From NCBI RefSeq assembly GCF_035581365.1, contig NZ_CP141590.1:2166001-2230000 (forward strand): a DNA stretch of 64,000 nt. Reading direction: 5' to 3'. Below, one piece after another: positions 8,820 to 18,252 of the stretch. Under the pieces are notes generated by a model. It was not told where the DNA came from, searched no databases, and saw only the letters and a list, made by a program, of their open reading frames with translations. The stretch is from Tsuneonella sp. CC-YZS046. GTDB lineage: Bacteria; Pseudomonadota; Alphaproteobacteria; Sphingomonadales; Sphingomonadaceae. Every line of letters begins with the position of its first letter. Positions within the stretch are counted from its first letter, which is position 1. The translations under genes and the position numbers were made by a program.

Positions 8820-10211
8820 ATGGCGAAGAAAAAATCGACCGATATATTAGATCTGCTTCCCTTGCCGGGGCTGTATGAACTCGCCAAGCCGAAATCTGCC
8901 ACCACTGCCGGCCAGAGCGAGACGGGATATCATTGGAAGATCGGTGCTGAACCGCCGGTACTCGGAGTCCACAGCGTGGCGAAGCACGAAATATTCGAGC
9001 GGTACGTCAGAATTTACATCGACACTTTGACGAAGAGCCATGTCCAAACTCGCCTTAATCTGACCATTGTAGATGGCTTCTGCGGCGGGGGGAGATATCG
9101 GCTGGATGGAGCCGAAGTGGATGGGTCACCTCTACGTATGTTGCATGCTGTAGAGCAGGCTCAAAGTGCCCTTGAAGAAGCGCGCGCACGAGGATTTACG
9201 ATCGCAGCAGACTTTGTGTTCATCGATGAGAACGCGGAGCACCTCGCCTATTTGCGCGATCTACTCATCAAGCGTGGTTTCGGTGATAGGCTGGGCAAGG
9301 ATATCCGGCTCGTCAAATCAACTTTTGAAGAAGCCGCCCCAAATGTGATCGACTCAATTCGTAAGAAAGGTCGCGCCCATCGCTCGCTATTTTTCCTCGA
9401 TCAATATGGTTGGAGCGACGTTAAGCTCGCCACGGTTAGAAAGATCATGGGTGAGTTAACCAATCCCGAGATCGTCTTGACCTTCATGGTTGATGCGCTG
9501 GCCAACCTACTGTGTGAGAAAAACTCTAGCATCCGCGCGCTCGCTAACATCGATCTAAACCGTGAAGATGCCCGTGAACTCATTGCTATGAAAAACAACA
9601 AGGGCTGGAAACGGATCATCCAAAACACGCTTTATCAGCACATCCAAGGACACACTGGAGCAGCCTTCTACACGCCGTTCTTTATCCATCCCCCCGAATC
9701 ACACAGAGATTACTGGCTGCTACATTTATCGAAGCACCATCAGGCGCGTGAAGAAATGGGGAACGTGTTTTGGGGTATACAGAACACAATGGAGCATTTC
9801 GGTGGGCCTGGCTTGGATGCGCTTGGCTTCGACCCTGGTGTTGATATGCGGCAAGGCATGATGGACTACACGTTCGACGACAATGCTGAGGCCCGATCGA
9901 AGAAGCTGTTGCTAGAACAAATACCGAGGCTGCTTCATACGGCAACGATTGGTGGCGCAGCGGTGACTAAACGAGACCTATTTGCCTTGCGCGCCAACGA
10001 TACTCCGGTGGTTTCCAAGATTGTTGATAGCCAGCTCGCTGAACTGCGTGATGCGGGAGAGATCGTCATTCTTGCTGATAAGAAGGATAGCACAGGCAAG
10101 GTGATCGGTAGCACGGTGCGTGAGCGTGCTAGTCGCTATTCTTGGGACGACCGCATCCAGTTCACTCGTCAAATACCCATGTTTTCGCTGTTGCGCGACG
10201 AGGCTGCTTGA
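8820..10211 (+). CDS. tcmP: Three-Cys-motif partner protein TcmP
   Basis: A 463-residue member of the three-Cys-motif partner family, which is defined by its association with DUF5131-type proteins; that partner lies just upstream in divergent orientation. The segment LTIVDGFCGGGRY near residue 85 looks like a Rossmann motif I, FVFIDENAEHLAYL near 140 like motif II, and FFLDQYGWSD near 190 like motif IV, so the fold is probably methyltransferase-like, although no activity is established. The C-terminal 100 residues look like a winged helix. Start is the ATG at 8820; no strong ribosome site is visible. It is the last gene before the tRNA-Lys boundary. Confidence 0.8.
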   Translation: MAKKKSTDILDLLPLPGLYELAKPKSATTAGQSETGYHWKIGAEPPVLGVHSVAKHEIFERYVRIYIDTLTKSHVQTRLNLTIVDGFCGGGRYRLDGAEVDGSPLRMLHAVEQAQSALEEARARGFTIAADFVFIDENAEHLAYLRDLLIKRGFGDRLGKDIRLVKSTFEEAAPNVIDSIRKKGRAHRSLFFLDQYGWSDVKLATVRKIMGELTNPEIVLTFMVDALANLLCEKNSSIRALANIDLNREDARELIAMKNNKGWKRIIQNTLYQHIQGHTGAAFYTPFFIHPPESHRDYWLLHLSKHHQAREEMGNVFWGIQNTMEHFGGPGLDALGFDPGVDMRQGMMDYTFDDNAEARSKKLLLEQIPRLLHTATIGGAAVTKRDLFALRANDTPVVSKIVDSQLAELRDAGEIVILADKKDSTGKVIGSTVRERASRYSWDDRIQFTRQIPMFSLLRDEAA

Positions 10212-10319
10212 GAAAATCGCTCATCGCTGAGCATTCCATCAGCTGATACCCCATTGGTACCCCAACGGCCCATTGGGACGTTGTGCATCACCTCAATCAC
10301 TCGTAAGTCATTGAAAAGG

Positions 10320-10395
10320 TGGTGAGCCCTGCTGGGTTCGAACCAGCGACCTACTGATTAAAAGTCAGTTGCTCTACCGACTGAGCTAAGGGCCC
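10320..10395 (-). tRNA. tRNA-Lys (anticodon TTT)
   Basis: Read on the minus strand, 5' GGGCCCT (10389-10395) pairs with AGGGCTC (10324-10330), followed by discriminator A and an encoded CCA at 10320-10322. The D-arm (TAGCTCAGTCGGTAGAGCA), anticodon loop CTTTTAA and T-arm with GTTCGAA are all present. Total length is 76 nt. Its 5' end overlaps the last 10 nt of folK on the same strand. Its 3' end faces the defence block, the usual side for integration of genomic islands. Confidence 0.97.
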
Positions 10396-10897
10396 CACCA
10401 CGCCGCTGCCCTAGGCAGCGGAACCGGACGGGTCAAGCGCGCATGCAATTGCCGGATCGTCAGGCCCGTCAGCGGATCTTTCCAGCGGGGCGCGATCGCC
10501 CGGGCGGGGCGCAGCACGAACTCGCGCGTGCGGAATGCGGGATGGGGAATGGTCAATCCCGGCCCGGCGAATGCGCCGCCATCCCACAGCACGATGTCGA
10601 GATCGAGCACGCGCGAGCCCCAGCGCCGCCCACCCGCGCGCCGGCCGAATTTCCGCTCCGTCCGCTTGAGCAGCGCCAGCAATTCCGGCGGCGCGCGCTT
10701 CGTGCGCACCAGCGCCGCGCCATTGGCATAGCGCCGCAGCGAAGGGCCAAGCGGAGCGCTGCGCATCACCGGCGCGACCGCCTCGATCGCGACATCCTTC
10801 TTCCCGAGCCGGGCCAGAGCCGCCGCCAGCACGCGTGGCGGGGGGCCGAAGCGATGGTGCCGGACATTGGAGCCGAGCGCGATGAGATAGCGGTGGG

Positions 10898-10901
<4 letters not shown>
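10386..10901 (-). CDS. folK: 2-amino-4-hydroxy-6-hydroxymethyldihydropteridine pyrophosphokinase
   Basis: HPPK of folate synthesis, transferring pyrophosphate from ATP to 6-hydroxymethyl-7,8-dihydropterin. The protein begins YLIALGSN and carries the signature GSRVLDLDIVLWDG near residue 105 and TIPHPAFRTREFVLRPA. The natural start appears to be CTG at 10901, which overlaps the upstream amidase stop (ATCTGA) and has GAGG about 6 nt upstream; no in-frame ATG, GTG or TTG lies at the expected place. This gives about 171 residues, normal for the family. The TAG stop lies inside the 5' end of tRNA-Lys, so gene and tRNA share a transcript. Confidence 0.88.
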
Positions 10902-11749
<848 letters not shown>

Positions 11750-11762
11750 GGCGCGCCGAATA

Positions 11763-12614
11763 TCAGGGACGCTTGCGGAACAGAAGCGTCATCCGGTCGC
11801 TTTCGCCGATCGCACGATAGCGAGCTTCATCCGCCTTGGTGGCCAACACCGGCGGCAGGGTCCACACCCCTACCGGATAATCCGCCGTATCGCGCGGATT
11901 GGCATTGACCTCACTCTTGCCGACCAGTTCGAAACCATGCGCCTCGACCAGCGCGATCACGTCCTTTTCGCGCAGATAGCCCTTGTTGCCATCGGTATAG
12001 GCCGCCGTCGCATCGGCCTTTGCCCGATGCTGGACAATGCCCAGCATCCCGCCATCCTTGAGCAGGCCGCGCATCGCGGTGAGTTCGCGGTGAAGCCAGC
12101 CGAAGCGGTGCAGATTGTGCATTTCGCGGAAAATCAGCACCCGGTCGACCGTGCCCTTCAGCTCTTCCGGCAAGCTGTCGGTATTGTAGGCCGCGATCCG
12201 GTCCGCCGGGAGGCCGGTCCATTCCGCGGCCTTGGCAGGGAAAGTGCCTGCAAGATTGACGAAATATTCCTTCTGCGCGTCAGTGGCCGTGCTGACATCG
12301 GGATTGAGGCCGATATAGCGGCCCTTGTCGCCCAGGTAGGGCGCCAGAATGCGCGTATACCAACCCGGCACAGGCATATAGTCCACCACGGTCATGCCCG
12401 GTTCCACCCGGAAGAAAGCCAGGGTTTCGGCAGGATGGCGATATTCGTCCCGCGCCCGGTCCTCCGCGCGCCGCGCATTGTCGAGCGTGAGATCGAGCGC
12501 GGTTGCGCACGCTTCGCAGATGCCGGCATCCTTGGATTCCGGGGCCGCTTCGGCGGGCAGCGGCGAGGTGACGAAGCCCAGGGTGGCGGCAATGACGAGC
12601 AGGCGGCGGCGCAT
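11763..12614 (-). CDS. Exported SAM-dependent methyltransferase-like protein
   Basis: Starting at the ATG at 12614, which has GGGAGAA just upstream, the protein is 283 residues with an N-terminal signal peptide (MRRRLLVIAATLGFVTSPLPAEA). After cleavage come helical residues and then the segment EPGMTVVDYMPVPGWYTRIL, the family version of a Rossmann motif I. It resembles a group of predicted periplasmic methyltransferases (COG4798 type) common in proteobacteria. Whether these exported proteins bind SAM is unknown. It lies 13 nt upstream of aguB on the same strand and may be cotranscribed. Confidence 0.72.
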   Translation of the reverse strand: MRRRLLVIAATLGFVTSPLPAEAAPESKDAGICEACATALDLTLDNARRAEDRARDEYRHPAETLAFFRVEPGMTVVDYMPVPGWYTRILAPYLGDKGRYIGLNPDVSTATDAQKEYFVNLAGTFPAKAAEWTGLPADRIAAYNTDSLPEELKGTVDRVLIFREMHNLHRFGWLHRELTAMRGLLKDGGMLGIVQHRAKADATAAYTDGNKGYLREKDVIALVEAHGFELVGKSEVNANPRDTADYPVGVWTLPPVLATKADEARYRAIGESDRMTLLFRKRP

Positions 12615-12726
12615 TTCGATTCTCCCACTAGGTATGGCTGGCTTGGCATAACAGTAGAAGCGGTTCAAACGATGACAAGTCGGTCTTGCCGTCCTATTTT
12701 GCCCGGCAGCGGATAAGGAAGGTGAC

Positions 12727-13278
12727 ATGAACTCCAGGCAAACGGCAATCATCGCGGGCGGCTGCTTCTGGTGCACCGAAGCGGTGTTCCGCGACGTGAT
12801 CGGGGTGAGCGCGGTCGAAAGCGGCTATATCGGCGGCAGCGTGCCCAACCCCAGCTATCGCGCGGTGTGCTCCGGCGCGACCGGCCATGCCGAGGCGATC
12901 AAGGTCGAATTCGATCCGGCGGTCATTTCCTATGCGGAGGTGCTGGACGTTTTCATGGCGACGCATGATCCGACGCAGCTCAACCGGCAGGGCAACGACA
13001 TCGGCACCCAGTACCGTTCCGCCATCTTCCCGCTCGGCGAGGAGCAGCGCGCCGAAGCGGAGGCGGCGATCGCCCGCGCCAACGAGGAACATGGCGGCAA
13101 TGTGGTGACGACTATCGAAGGCCCGGCGGAATGGTATCCGGCGGAAGATTACCATCAGGAGTACTGGGACGGCGAAGGGCAGCGCAATCCCTATTGCCTG
13201 GCCGTGATCCCGCCCAAGCTGATGAAGCTGCGCAAGAGCTTCGCCGCCAGGGTGAAGAGCCAGGGTCAGAACCTGTAG
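12727..13278 (+). CDS. msrA: Peptide-methionine (S)-S-oxide reductase MsrA
   Basis: Repairs the S epimer of methionine sulfoxide. The catalytic motif GGCFWCTEAVF is at residues 11-21, followed by VSAVESGYIGG and YHQEYW, all standard for MsrA; length is 183. AAGGAAGG lies a few bases before the ATG. It is transcribed divergently from the exported methyltransferase gene. The complementary enzyme msrB is also in the window at 25.3 kb. Confidence 0.96.
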   Translation: MNSRQTAIIAGGCFWCTEAVFRDVIGVSAVESGYIGGSVPNPSYRAVCSGATGHAEAIKVEFDPAVISYAEVLDVFMATHDPTQLNRQGNDIGTQYRSAIFPLGEEQRAEAEAAIARANEEHGGNVVTTIEGPAEWYPAEDYHQEYWDGEGQRNPYCLAVIPPKLMKLRKSFAARVKSQGQNL

Positions 13279-13293
13279 GAGCCTGATCCCGAC

Positions 13294-14529
13294 CTATCCG
13301 GCGCGCCACCGGGCAATAAAGAACCCGTCCAGCCCGCCCGCTTCCGCCAGCTGGGAAGGTGCGGTGCGGACATGGCCTTGCGGGGTGGGCGCCAGACCGG
13401 CCGGCAACTCATCAGGCATGATCGGATCGGCCGGGAGCGCGATGCGCGCCGCCTGTTCCTCACCTTCCTCGCGCTCCAGCGAGCAGACGGCATAGACCAG
13501 CCGCCCGCCGGATTTCAGCCAGCCCGATGCCCGTTCAATCAGGCGCGCCTGCAGCTCGGTCATCTCCGCGATCTGGCGCGGGCCGATGCGGTGCAGCACA
13601 TCGGGATGGCGGCGGCAGGTGCCGGTGGCGGTGCAAGGCGCGTCCAGCAGGATCGCATCGAAGCCTTCCGCCGGTTCCCATGCCAGCGCATCGGCGGTAA
13701 CGATCTCGGCGGACAGCCCGGTGCGGGCAAGGTTCCGGCGCAGGCGTTCGAGCCGCTTGGCGCTGGCATCCAGCGCCGTCACCCGCCATTCCGCCGCCGC
13801 CAGCTGCAGCGTCTTCCCGCCCGGCGCGGCGCAAAGGTCCAGCACGCGCCTACCATCGCCCGCACCCAGCAGGCGAGCGGGCAGGCTCGCGGCCAGATCC
13901 TGCACCCACCACGCCCCTTCCGCAAAGCCCGGCAGGCTTTCCACCGCCGCTCCACGCGGCAAGCGCAGATGCCCTGGCGCGAGCGAGATCGCGCCCAGCC
14001 GCCCGGCCCACTCGCGGGTCGCAGAGGGGTCGCGCAGGGTCAGGTCCAGCGGCGGCGGATCGGCCAGGGCGGCGGCAATGGCGGCAGCCTGCCCGCCCCA
14101 GCGCGCCACCACCTCCGCAGGCAGGGTCGGCGCGTCCGGCAGATGTGCCTTGCGCTTCACCAGGGTCGAAAAGACGCCATGGGCCAGGCGGCGCGGGCCG
14201 CCCGCCAGCAGGGGCAGGCCGGTCGCCACCACCGCGTGGGGCGGAGTTCCCAGCCGCAGCCATTGCGCCAGCATCAGGCGCAGCACCGCGCGCGGCTTGG
14301 CGTCATCGGGCAAGCGCTGACGAGTGGCGCTGTCGATCAGCGCATCGAGATCCGCCAGCCAGCGCAGCACCTCCGCCGCGATGGCGCGAGCCAGCGCCCG
14401 GTCGGGCCCCTCCCGCAGATGCTGCATCGCCCCACCTGCCGCCTGATCCAGCGTCTCGCCCCGGCGCAGCACGGCGTCGAGCATCTTCAGCGCGGCGCGG
14501 CGCGCGGCAAGGCCGGGAATGTCGGTCAT
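13294..14529 (-). CDS. rsmB: 16S rRNA (cytosine-5)-methyltransferase RsmB family
   Basis: A 411-residue RNA m5C methyltransferase with an N-terminal NusB-like helical domain (about 1-130) and a C-terminal catalytic domain. Visible motifs are DLCAAPGGKTLQLA (SAM binding, near 233), the catalytic LLDAPCTATGTCRRHPD near 300, and YAVCSLEREEGE with the second cysteine. It should modify C967 of 16S rRNA. It converges with msrA, the stops lying about 15 nt apart. Confidence 0.9.
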   Translation of the reverse strand: MTDIPGLAARRAALKMLDAVLRRGETLDQAAGGAMQHLREGPDRALARAIAAEVLRWLADLDALIDSATRQRLPDDAKPRAVLRLMLAQWLRLGTPPHAVVATGLPLLAGGPRRLAHGVFSTLVKRKAHLPDAPTLPAEVVARWGGQAAAIAAALADPPPLDLTLRDPSATREWAGRLGAISLAPGHLRLPRGAAVESLPGFAEGAWWVQDLAASLPARLLGAGDGRRVLDLCAAPGGKTLQLAAAEWRVTALDASAKRLERLRRNLARTGLSAEIVTADALAWEPAEGFDAILLDAPCTATGTCRRHPDVLHRIGPRQIAEMTELQARLIERASGWLKSGGRLVYAVCSLEREEGEEQAARIALPADPIMPDELPAGLAPTPQGHVRTAPSQLAEAGGLDGFFIARWRAG

Positions 14530-14646
14530 CGCCTTCCCCCTAGAGGGTCGAAGCCCCGGCGTGAAGCAGCAGGCGCCGCTTTTCCCGAGGCGGCAGGCAG
14601 CCGCCCTCCACGCAGCGGCTTGCCTTTATGCTCCAGCCGCATCATC

Positions 14647-14823
14647 ATGCGCGGCATGACCCAGCATGCGACCCGCCGTCCCGGCTCCTTCAAGAAGCCC
14701 GCCTATTGGAGCGACGCTCCGGCGCCCAGGCCGGAACCGGCGAAGAAGACGGCCGATCCGGACGGCCTTTCCCCGACCCGCTATGGCGACTGGGTGAAGG
14801 ACGGAATCGCGATCGATTTCTGA
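14647..14823 (+). CDS. DUF1674 / SDHAF4-like protein
   Basis: A small protein of 58 residues (55 if the second ATG at 14656 is used) ending in LSPTRYGDWVKDGIAIDF, the conserved C-terminus of DUF1674. Eukaryotic homologues are SDHAF4, which helps assemble flavinylated succinate dehydrogenase, so the bacterial protein may have the same job. The N-terminus is basic and disordered (RRPGSFKKPAYW). It is divergent from rsmB and stands alone. Confidence 0.85.
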   Translation: MRGMTQHATRRPGSFKKPAYWSDAPAPRPEPAKKTADPDGLSPTRYGDWVKDGIAIDF

Positions 14824-14943
14824 GCGCGCATGGCCGCCCGTGTGTCACGGTCGACCATCGTTCTGCTGCTTCCGGGTGCCTCTGTGTGCTTTTCTGGCCC
14901 ACCTCTGCGCGGGCGCCCGGAGCATTGATCGGCCGAACGGCGG

Positions 14944-15954
14944 TCAGGCGATCCAGCCGGACAATTCGCGCCGGACCAGCGTTTCCAGCATGTCGATTCC
15001 GGGTTCGCTTGCGTTGAGGCAGGCGAGCGCGGCGAAGCGTTCCCCGCCCGCCTCGCGGAACTGCTCCGCCCCGCGGATCGCCAGCTCTTCCAGCGTTTCC
15101 AGGCAATCGGCCGAGAAGCCCGGAGCGGCCACCGCCAGCCGCCGGGTGCCCGCCTGCGCTTCCTGAACCAGCACCGCGTCCGTCGCCGGTTCCAGCCACT
15201 TCGCCCGGCCGAAGCGGGACTGGAACGACACCTCGATCCGAAGATCGGGGCGAGCCAGCGCATCGCCCAGCAGACGCGCGGTCTTGCGGCAATGGCAGTG
15301 GTAGGGATCGCCCAGATGCAGCGTCCGTTCCGGCATTCCATGGAAGCTCAGCACCAGCACCTCGGGCCGGAAATCCAGCGCGTCGATCTGCGCGGCGAGA
15401 TCGGCGGCCAGCGCGGCGATATAGGCAGGATCGTCGTGATAGGGCGGCAGGGTCCGCATGGCCGGCTGCCAGCGCATGGCCCCCAGCGCCTCGGCGGCGG
15501 CATCCACCGCCGTTGCCGTGGTCGCCGCGCTGTATTGCGGGTAAAGCGGCGCGAACAGGATACGGTCGCATCCCGCCGCCATAAGCCCCTTGATTCCGGC
15601 ATCTATCGGCGGATTGCCATAGCGCATTGCCCAGCGGACCGTGACATCCTTACCCAGACGGGCCTGCAGCCTTTCGGCCTGCTCGGCGGTAATCGCGGCG
15701 AGCGGCGAACCCTTGTCGGTCCAGACCTGCCGATAGGCATGGGCGGATTTCCTCGGACGAACATTCAGTATCACGCCGCGCAGGATCGGTTGCCAAAGCA
15801 AGGCGGGAATTTCCACCACGCGCGGGTCGGACAGAAATTCCTTGAGATAGCGGCGCACCGCGCCGGGCTGCGGCGCGTCAGGGGTGCCGAGATTGACAAG
15901 CAGCACGCCCACCCGGCCGGTGGGGAGAGGGGGATGATCCGAAGGCCGGGTCAT
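14944..15954 (-). CDS. hemH: Ferrochelatase
   Basis: Inserts Fe2+ into protoporphyrin IX in the last step of haem synthesis. The 336-residue protein begins with the family pattern VGVLLVNLGTPDAP and has the catalytic-site segment LVLSFHGMPERTLHLGDPYH with the active-site His, and the Glu region QSRFGRAKWLEPATD. Its ATG overlaps the stop of the upstream molybdenum hydroxylase gene by 4 nt, so the two are coupled. Confidence 0.95.
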   Translation of the reverse strand: MTRPSDHPPLPTGRVGVLLVNLGTPDAPQPGAVRRYLKEFLSDPRVVEIPALLWQPILRGVILNVRPRKSAHAYRQVWTDKGSPLAAITAEQAERLQARLGKDVTVRWAMRYGNPPIDAGIKGLMAAGCDRILFAPLYPQYSAATTATAVDAAAEALGAMRWQPAMRTLPPYHDDPAYIAALAADLAAQIDALDFRPEVLVLSFHGMPERTLHLGDPYHCHCRKTARLLGDALARPDLRIEVSFQSRFGRAKWLEPATDAVLVQEAQAGTRRLAVAAPGFSADCLETLEELAIRGAEQFREAGGERFAALACLNASEPGIDMLETLVRRELSGWIA

Positions 15955-18242
15955 AACCCCTCCGACAGCAGCGGCAGGCGGCGCAGGCGCAGGCCGGTCG
16001 CGGAAAACAGCGCATTGGCGATCGCAGGGGCGGCAACCGCGACGCCGAGTTCACCGGGGTCGAACGGATCGGCCTCGCTTGGGATGAACTGCACGTCGAT
16101 CTGCGGGCAATCCGCCAGTGCAGGAAGGGCAAGGCTGCCGAGCCGGACCTTGTCGGGCAATCCCTTCTCGTAGATCGGGCTGGCGCCCAGGGCGAGGCCA
16201 AGCCCGAATACCAGCCCGCCTTCGATCTGCTGGTGGGCGATGTCGAGATTCACGATCCGGCCGATATCCGCCACCGCCACGATCCGCTCCACCCGCACGC
16301 CGCCCTCGGCCCGGTTCGCCGTGGCGATGGCCGCGATGCAGCCGCCCTGCTCCACGCCACCCATGCGATGGCAGGCCAGCCCCTGCCCGCTTTGCTCCTT
16401 GCCGCCATCCCATTGCGCCAGCCGGGCCGCGCGCTGCAGGCAGGCCGCCAGGCGCAGATCGCCGCCGAGCATTTCCATCCGGAACGACAAGGGCTCGCGC
16501 TTGTTGCGATAGGCCACCTCATCAATGAAGCTCTCCACGCAGAAGGCCGTGTAGCCGTGGGCATTCGCCCGCATCCGCCCGGTCGGCAGGCCGATGTCCA
16601 CCGGCACATGGTCGATCGCCACGTTGGGGATAGAGTAAGACGGATCGGCCCCCTCCACCGCCATGGGATCGGCCTTGCCGGCGCTGCTCTCCACGGCGGA
16701 CCAGGCCGTGGCGTTGTCGAACAGCCGATAGCCGAATTCGCGGCCTGTCGCGGGAACGGCAAACCGCGCGCGGAAGGTCCGGATCGCGCCATCCCGGGCA
16801 GTCTGCGCCGAAAGGACTGCCGCAGCGGGCGCTCTGGGGCGGGAGGCCAGATGCTCCTGCCAGCGCGACCAGATCAGCTGGACCGGCTTGCCCACTTCCC
16901 TTGCGATCAGCGCGGCCTCGATGGCATGATCGTGCTCCAGCCGCCGGTCGAAACTGCCGCCCGCGGGCATGGGATAGAGCACGACGTCGGCTTCATCGAT
17001 CTCCAGCGCGGCCGCAGCGGCGCGGCGGGCCTGCTCCGGGGCCTGGCTCGCCAGCCACAGTTCCAGCCGTCCATCCTGAAAGCGGGCGGTGGCGCTGGCC
17101 GTTTCGAGGGTGCCGTGGAATGCGGGCGCTATATCGTAGCGGATTGCAACGTCGGGCTTTTCCATCTCCGCCCCGCCATCGCCACGCGTGACGATCCGGT
17201 GGGGATCTGCGCTACGCACCGCGCGATCCAGCCGCTCCTCGATCCGCGCGGTGGAAACCACGCCGGTTACACGAAACTCGGGCACCATGGCCGATGCCGC
17301 CTTCTCCGCCGCCCACCAGTTGGTGGCGACCGCCGCCAGCCAGCGCTTGCCGCGCACGATGCCCACAAGGCCAGGCATGCCCGCCACGGCCGCCTTGTCG
17401 AAGCCGGTCAATTCAGCCTGCGCGAGAGGCCCATGGCGGATGGCCGCGAACACCATGTCGGGCAGGCGCACATCCCCGGCGAAAAGATAGGTGCCATCCA
17501 CCTTCGCGGGCAGATCCAGCCTGGGGAAGTCCAGCGGAGTTTCGGCGTCTATCGGCCCCGCCGCCTCGGATACGAAGGCACCGGGCTTCTCGGCCGGCGC
17601 TTCCGAGAGGAGCGGGGGCGGATCGGGCGGGGAATAGTCCGCGGCTTTTGCCGCCAGTTCCGCGAAGCTCGCGCGCTTTTCGCCGTGGCGGATGAAGCCG
17701 CCCTGGGCCTGGCATTCCTCCCATGCGACGTTCCAGCGGTCCGCCGCGGCCATGGCCAGCAGGGCGCGGGCATTGGCCGCCGCTTCCCGGCAGGGCTGCT
17801 CATAGGCGGCCAGCGACATGCCATCGGCGGTCGCGATGAAACGGCGCGCCTGCGCGAAACGGCGGGCCAGCCAATCGTCCGGCTCATCGCCCAGGCCGGA
17901 AATCACCGGCAGCCATAGCGGCGCCCAGCGCGCCGAGAGGGGAATATTGGCATACACGCCGCTGACCGGCGCCGGCTCCACGGCGACCTGCCGCCAATCC
18001 GCCCCCAGTTCCATCGCAACCACTTGCGGCAAAACGGTGGTGACGCCCTGCCCCATCTCGAGCTGCGGAACGGCGACGGTGACGACGCCATCCGTCCCGA
18101 TCTTGATCCAGGCGCCGAAGGCATATTCGCCCTTCCCCGGCTCCAGCGGCGGCGCATAATGCGGGGACCGCAGACCGAACGCCACCAGCAGGCCGCCACC
18201 CACGGCGGCTCCGATCAGCAATCCGCGGCGGGTCAGTTCCAT
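15951..18242 (-). CDS. Molybdopterin-binding aldehyde/xanthine dehydrogenase-type subunit (IorB-like)
   Basis: A 763-residue large subunit of the molybdenum hydroxylase family, closest in style to the isoquinoline 1-oxidoreductase beta subunit. The N-terminus LTRRGLLIGAAVGGGLLVAFG looks like a Tat signal, so the enzyme is probably periplasmic and exported folded. QLEMGQGVTTVLPQVVAMEL is the cofactor-binding GQG-type segment, and GVAVAAPAIANALFSATG near the end is the usual C-terminal motif with the catalytic Glu expected nearby. The [2Fe-2S] small subunit normally encoded next to it is absent here. It is coupled to hemH. The substrate is unknown. Confidence 0.82.
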   Translation of the reverse strand: MELTRRGLLIGAAVGGGLLVAFGLRSPHYAPPLEPGKGEYAFGAWIKIGTDGVVTVAVPQLEMGQGVTTVLPQVVAMELGADWRQVAVEPAPVSGVYANIPLSARWAPLWLPVISGLGDEPDDWLARRFAQARRFIATADGMSLAAYEQPCREAAANARALLAMAAADRWNVAWEECQAQGGFIRHGEKRASFAELAAKAADYSPPDPPPLLSEAPAEKPGAFVSEAAGPIDAETPLDFPRLDLPAKVDGTYLFAGDVRLPDMVFAAIRHGPLAQAELTGFDKAAVAGMPGLVGIVRGKRWLAAVATNWWAAEKAASAMVPEFRVTGVVSTARIEERLDRAVRSADPHRIVTRGDGGAEMEKPDVAIRYDIAPAFHGTLETASATARFQDGRLELWLASQAPEQARRAAAAALEIDEADVVLYPMPAGGSFDRRLEHDHAIEAALIAREVGKPVQLIWSRWQEHLASRPRAPAAAVLSAQTARDGAIRTFRARFAVPATGREFGYRLFDNATAWSAVESSAGKADPMAVEGADPSYSIPNVAIDHVPVDIGLPTGRMRANAHGYTAFCVESFIDEVAYRNKREPLSFRMEMLGGDLRLAACLQRAARLAQWDGGKEQSGQGLACHRMGGVEQGGCIAAIATANRAEGGVRVERIVAVADIGRIVNLDIAHQQIEGGLVFGLGLALGASPIYEKGLPDKVRLGSLALPALADCPQIDVQFIPSEADPFDPGELGVAVAAPAIANALFSATGLRLRRLPLLSEGL

Positions 18243-18252
18243 CGCGCCGGCC

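Noticed and set aside
16233-17918. 561-residue plus-strand ORF opposite the molybdenum hydroxylase gene
   Set aside because: High-GC shadow frame; the minus frame has clear family motifs and a Tat signal.
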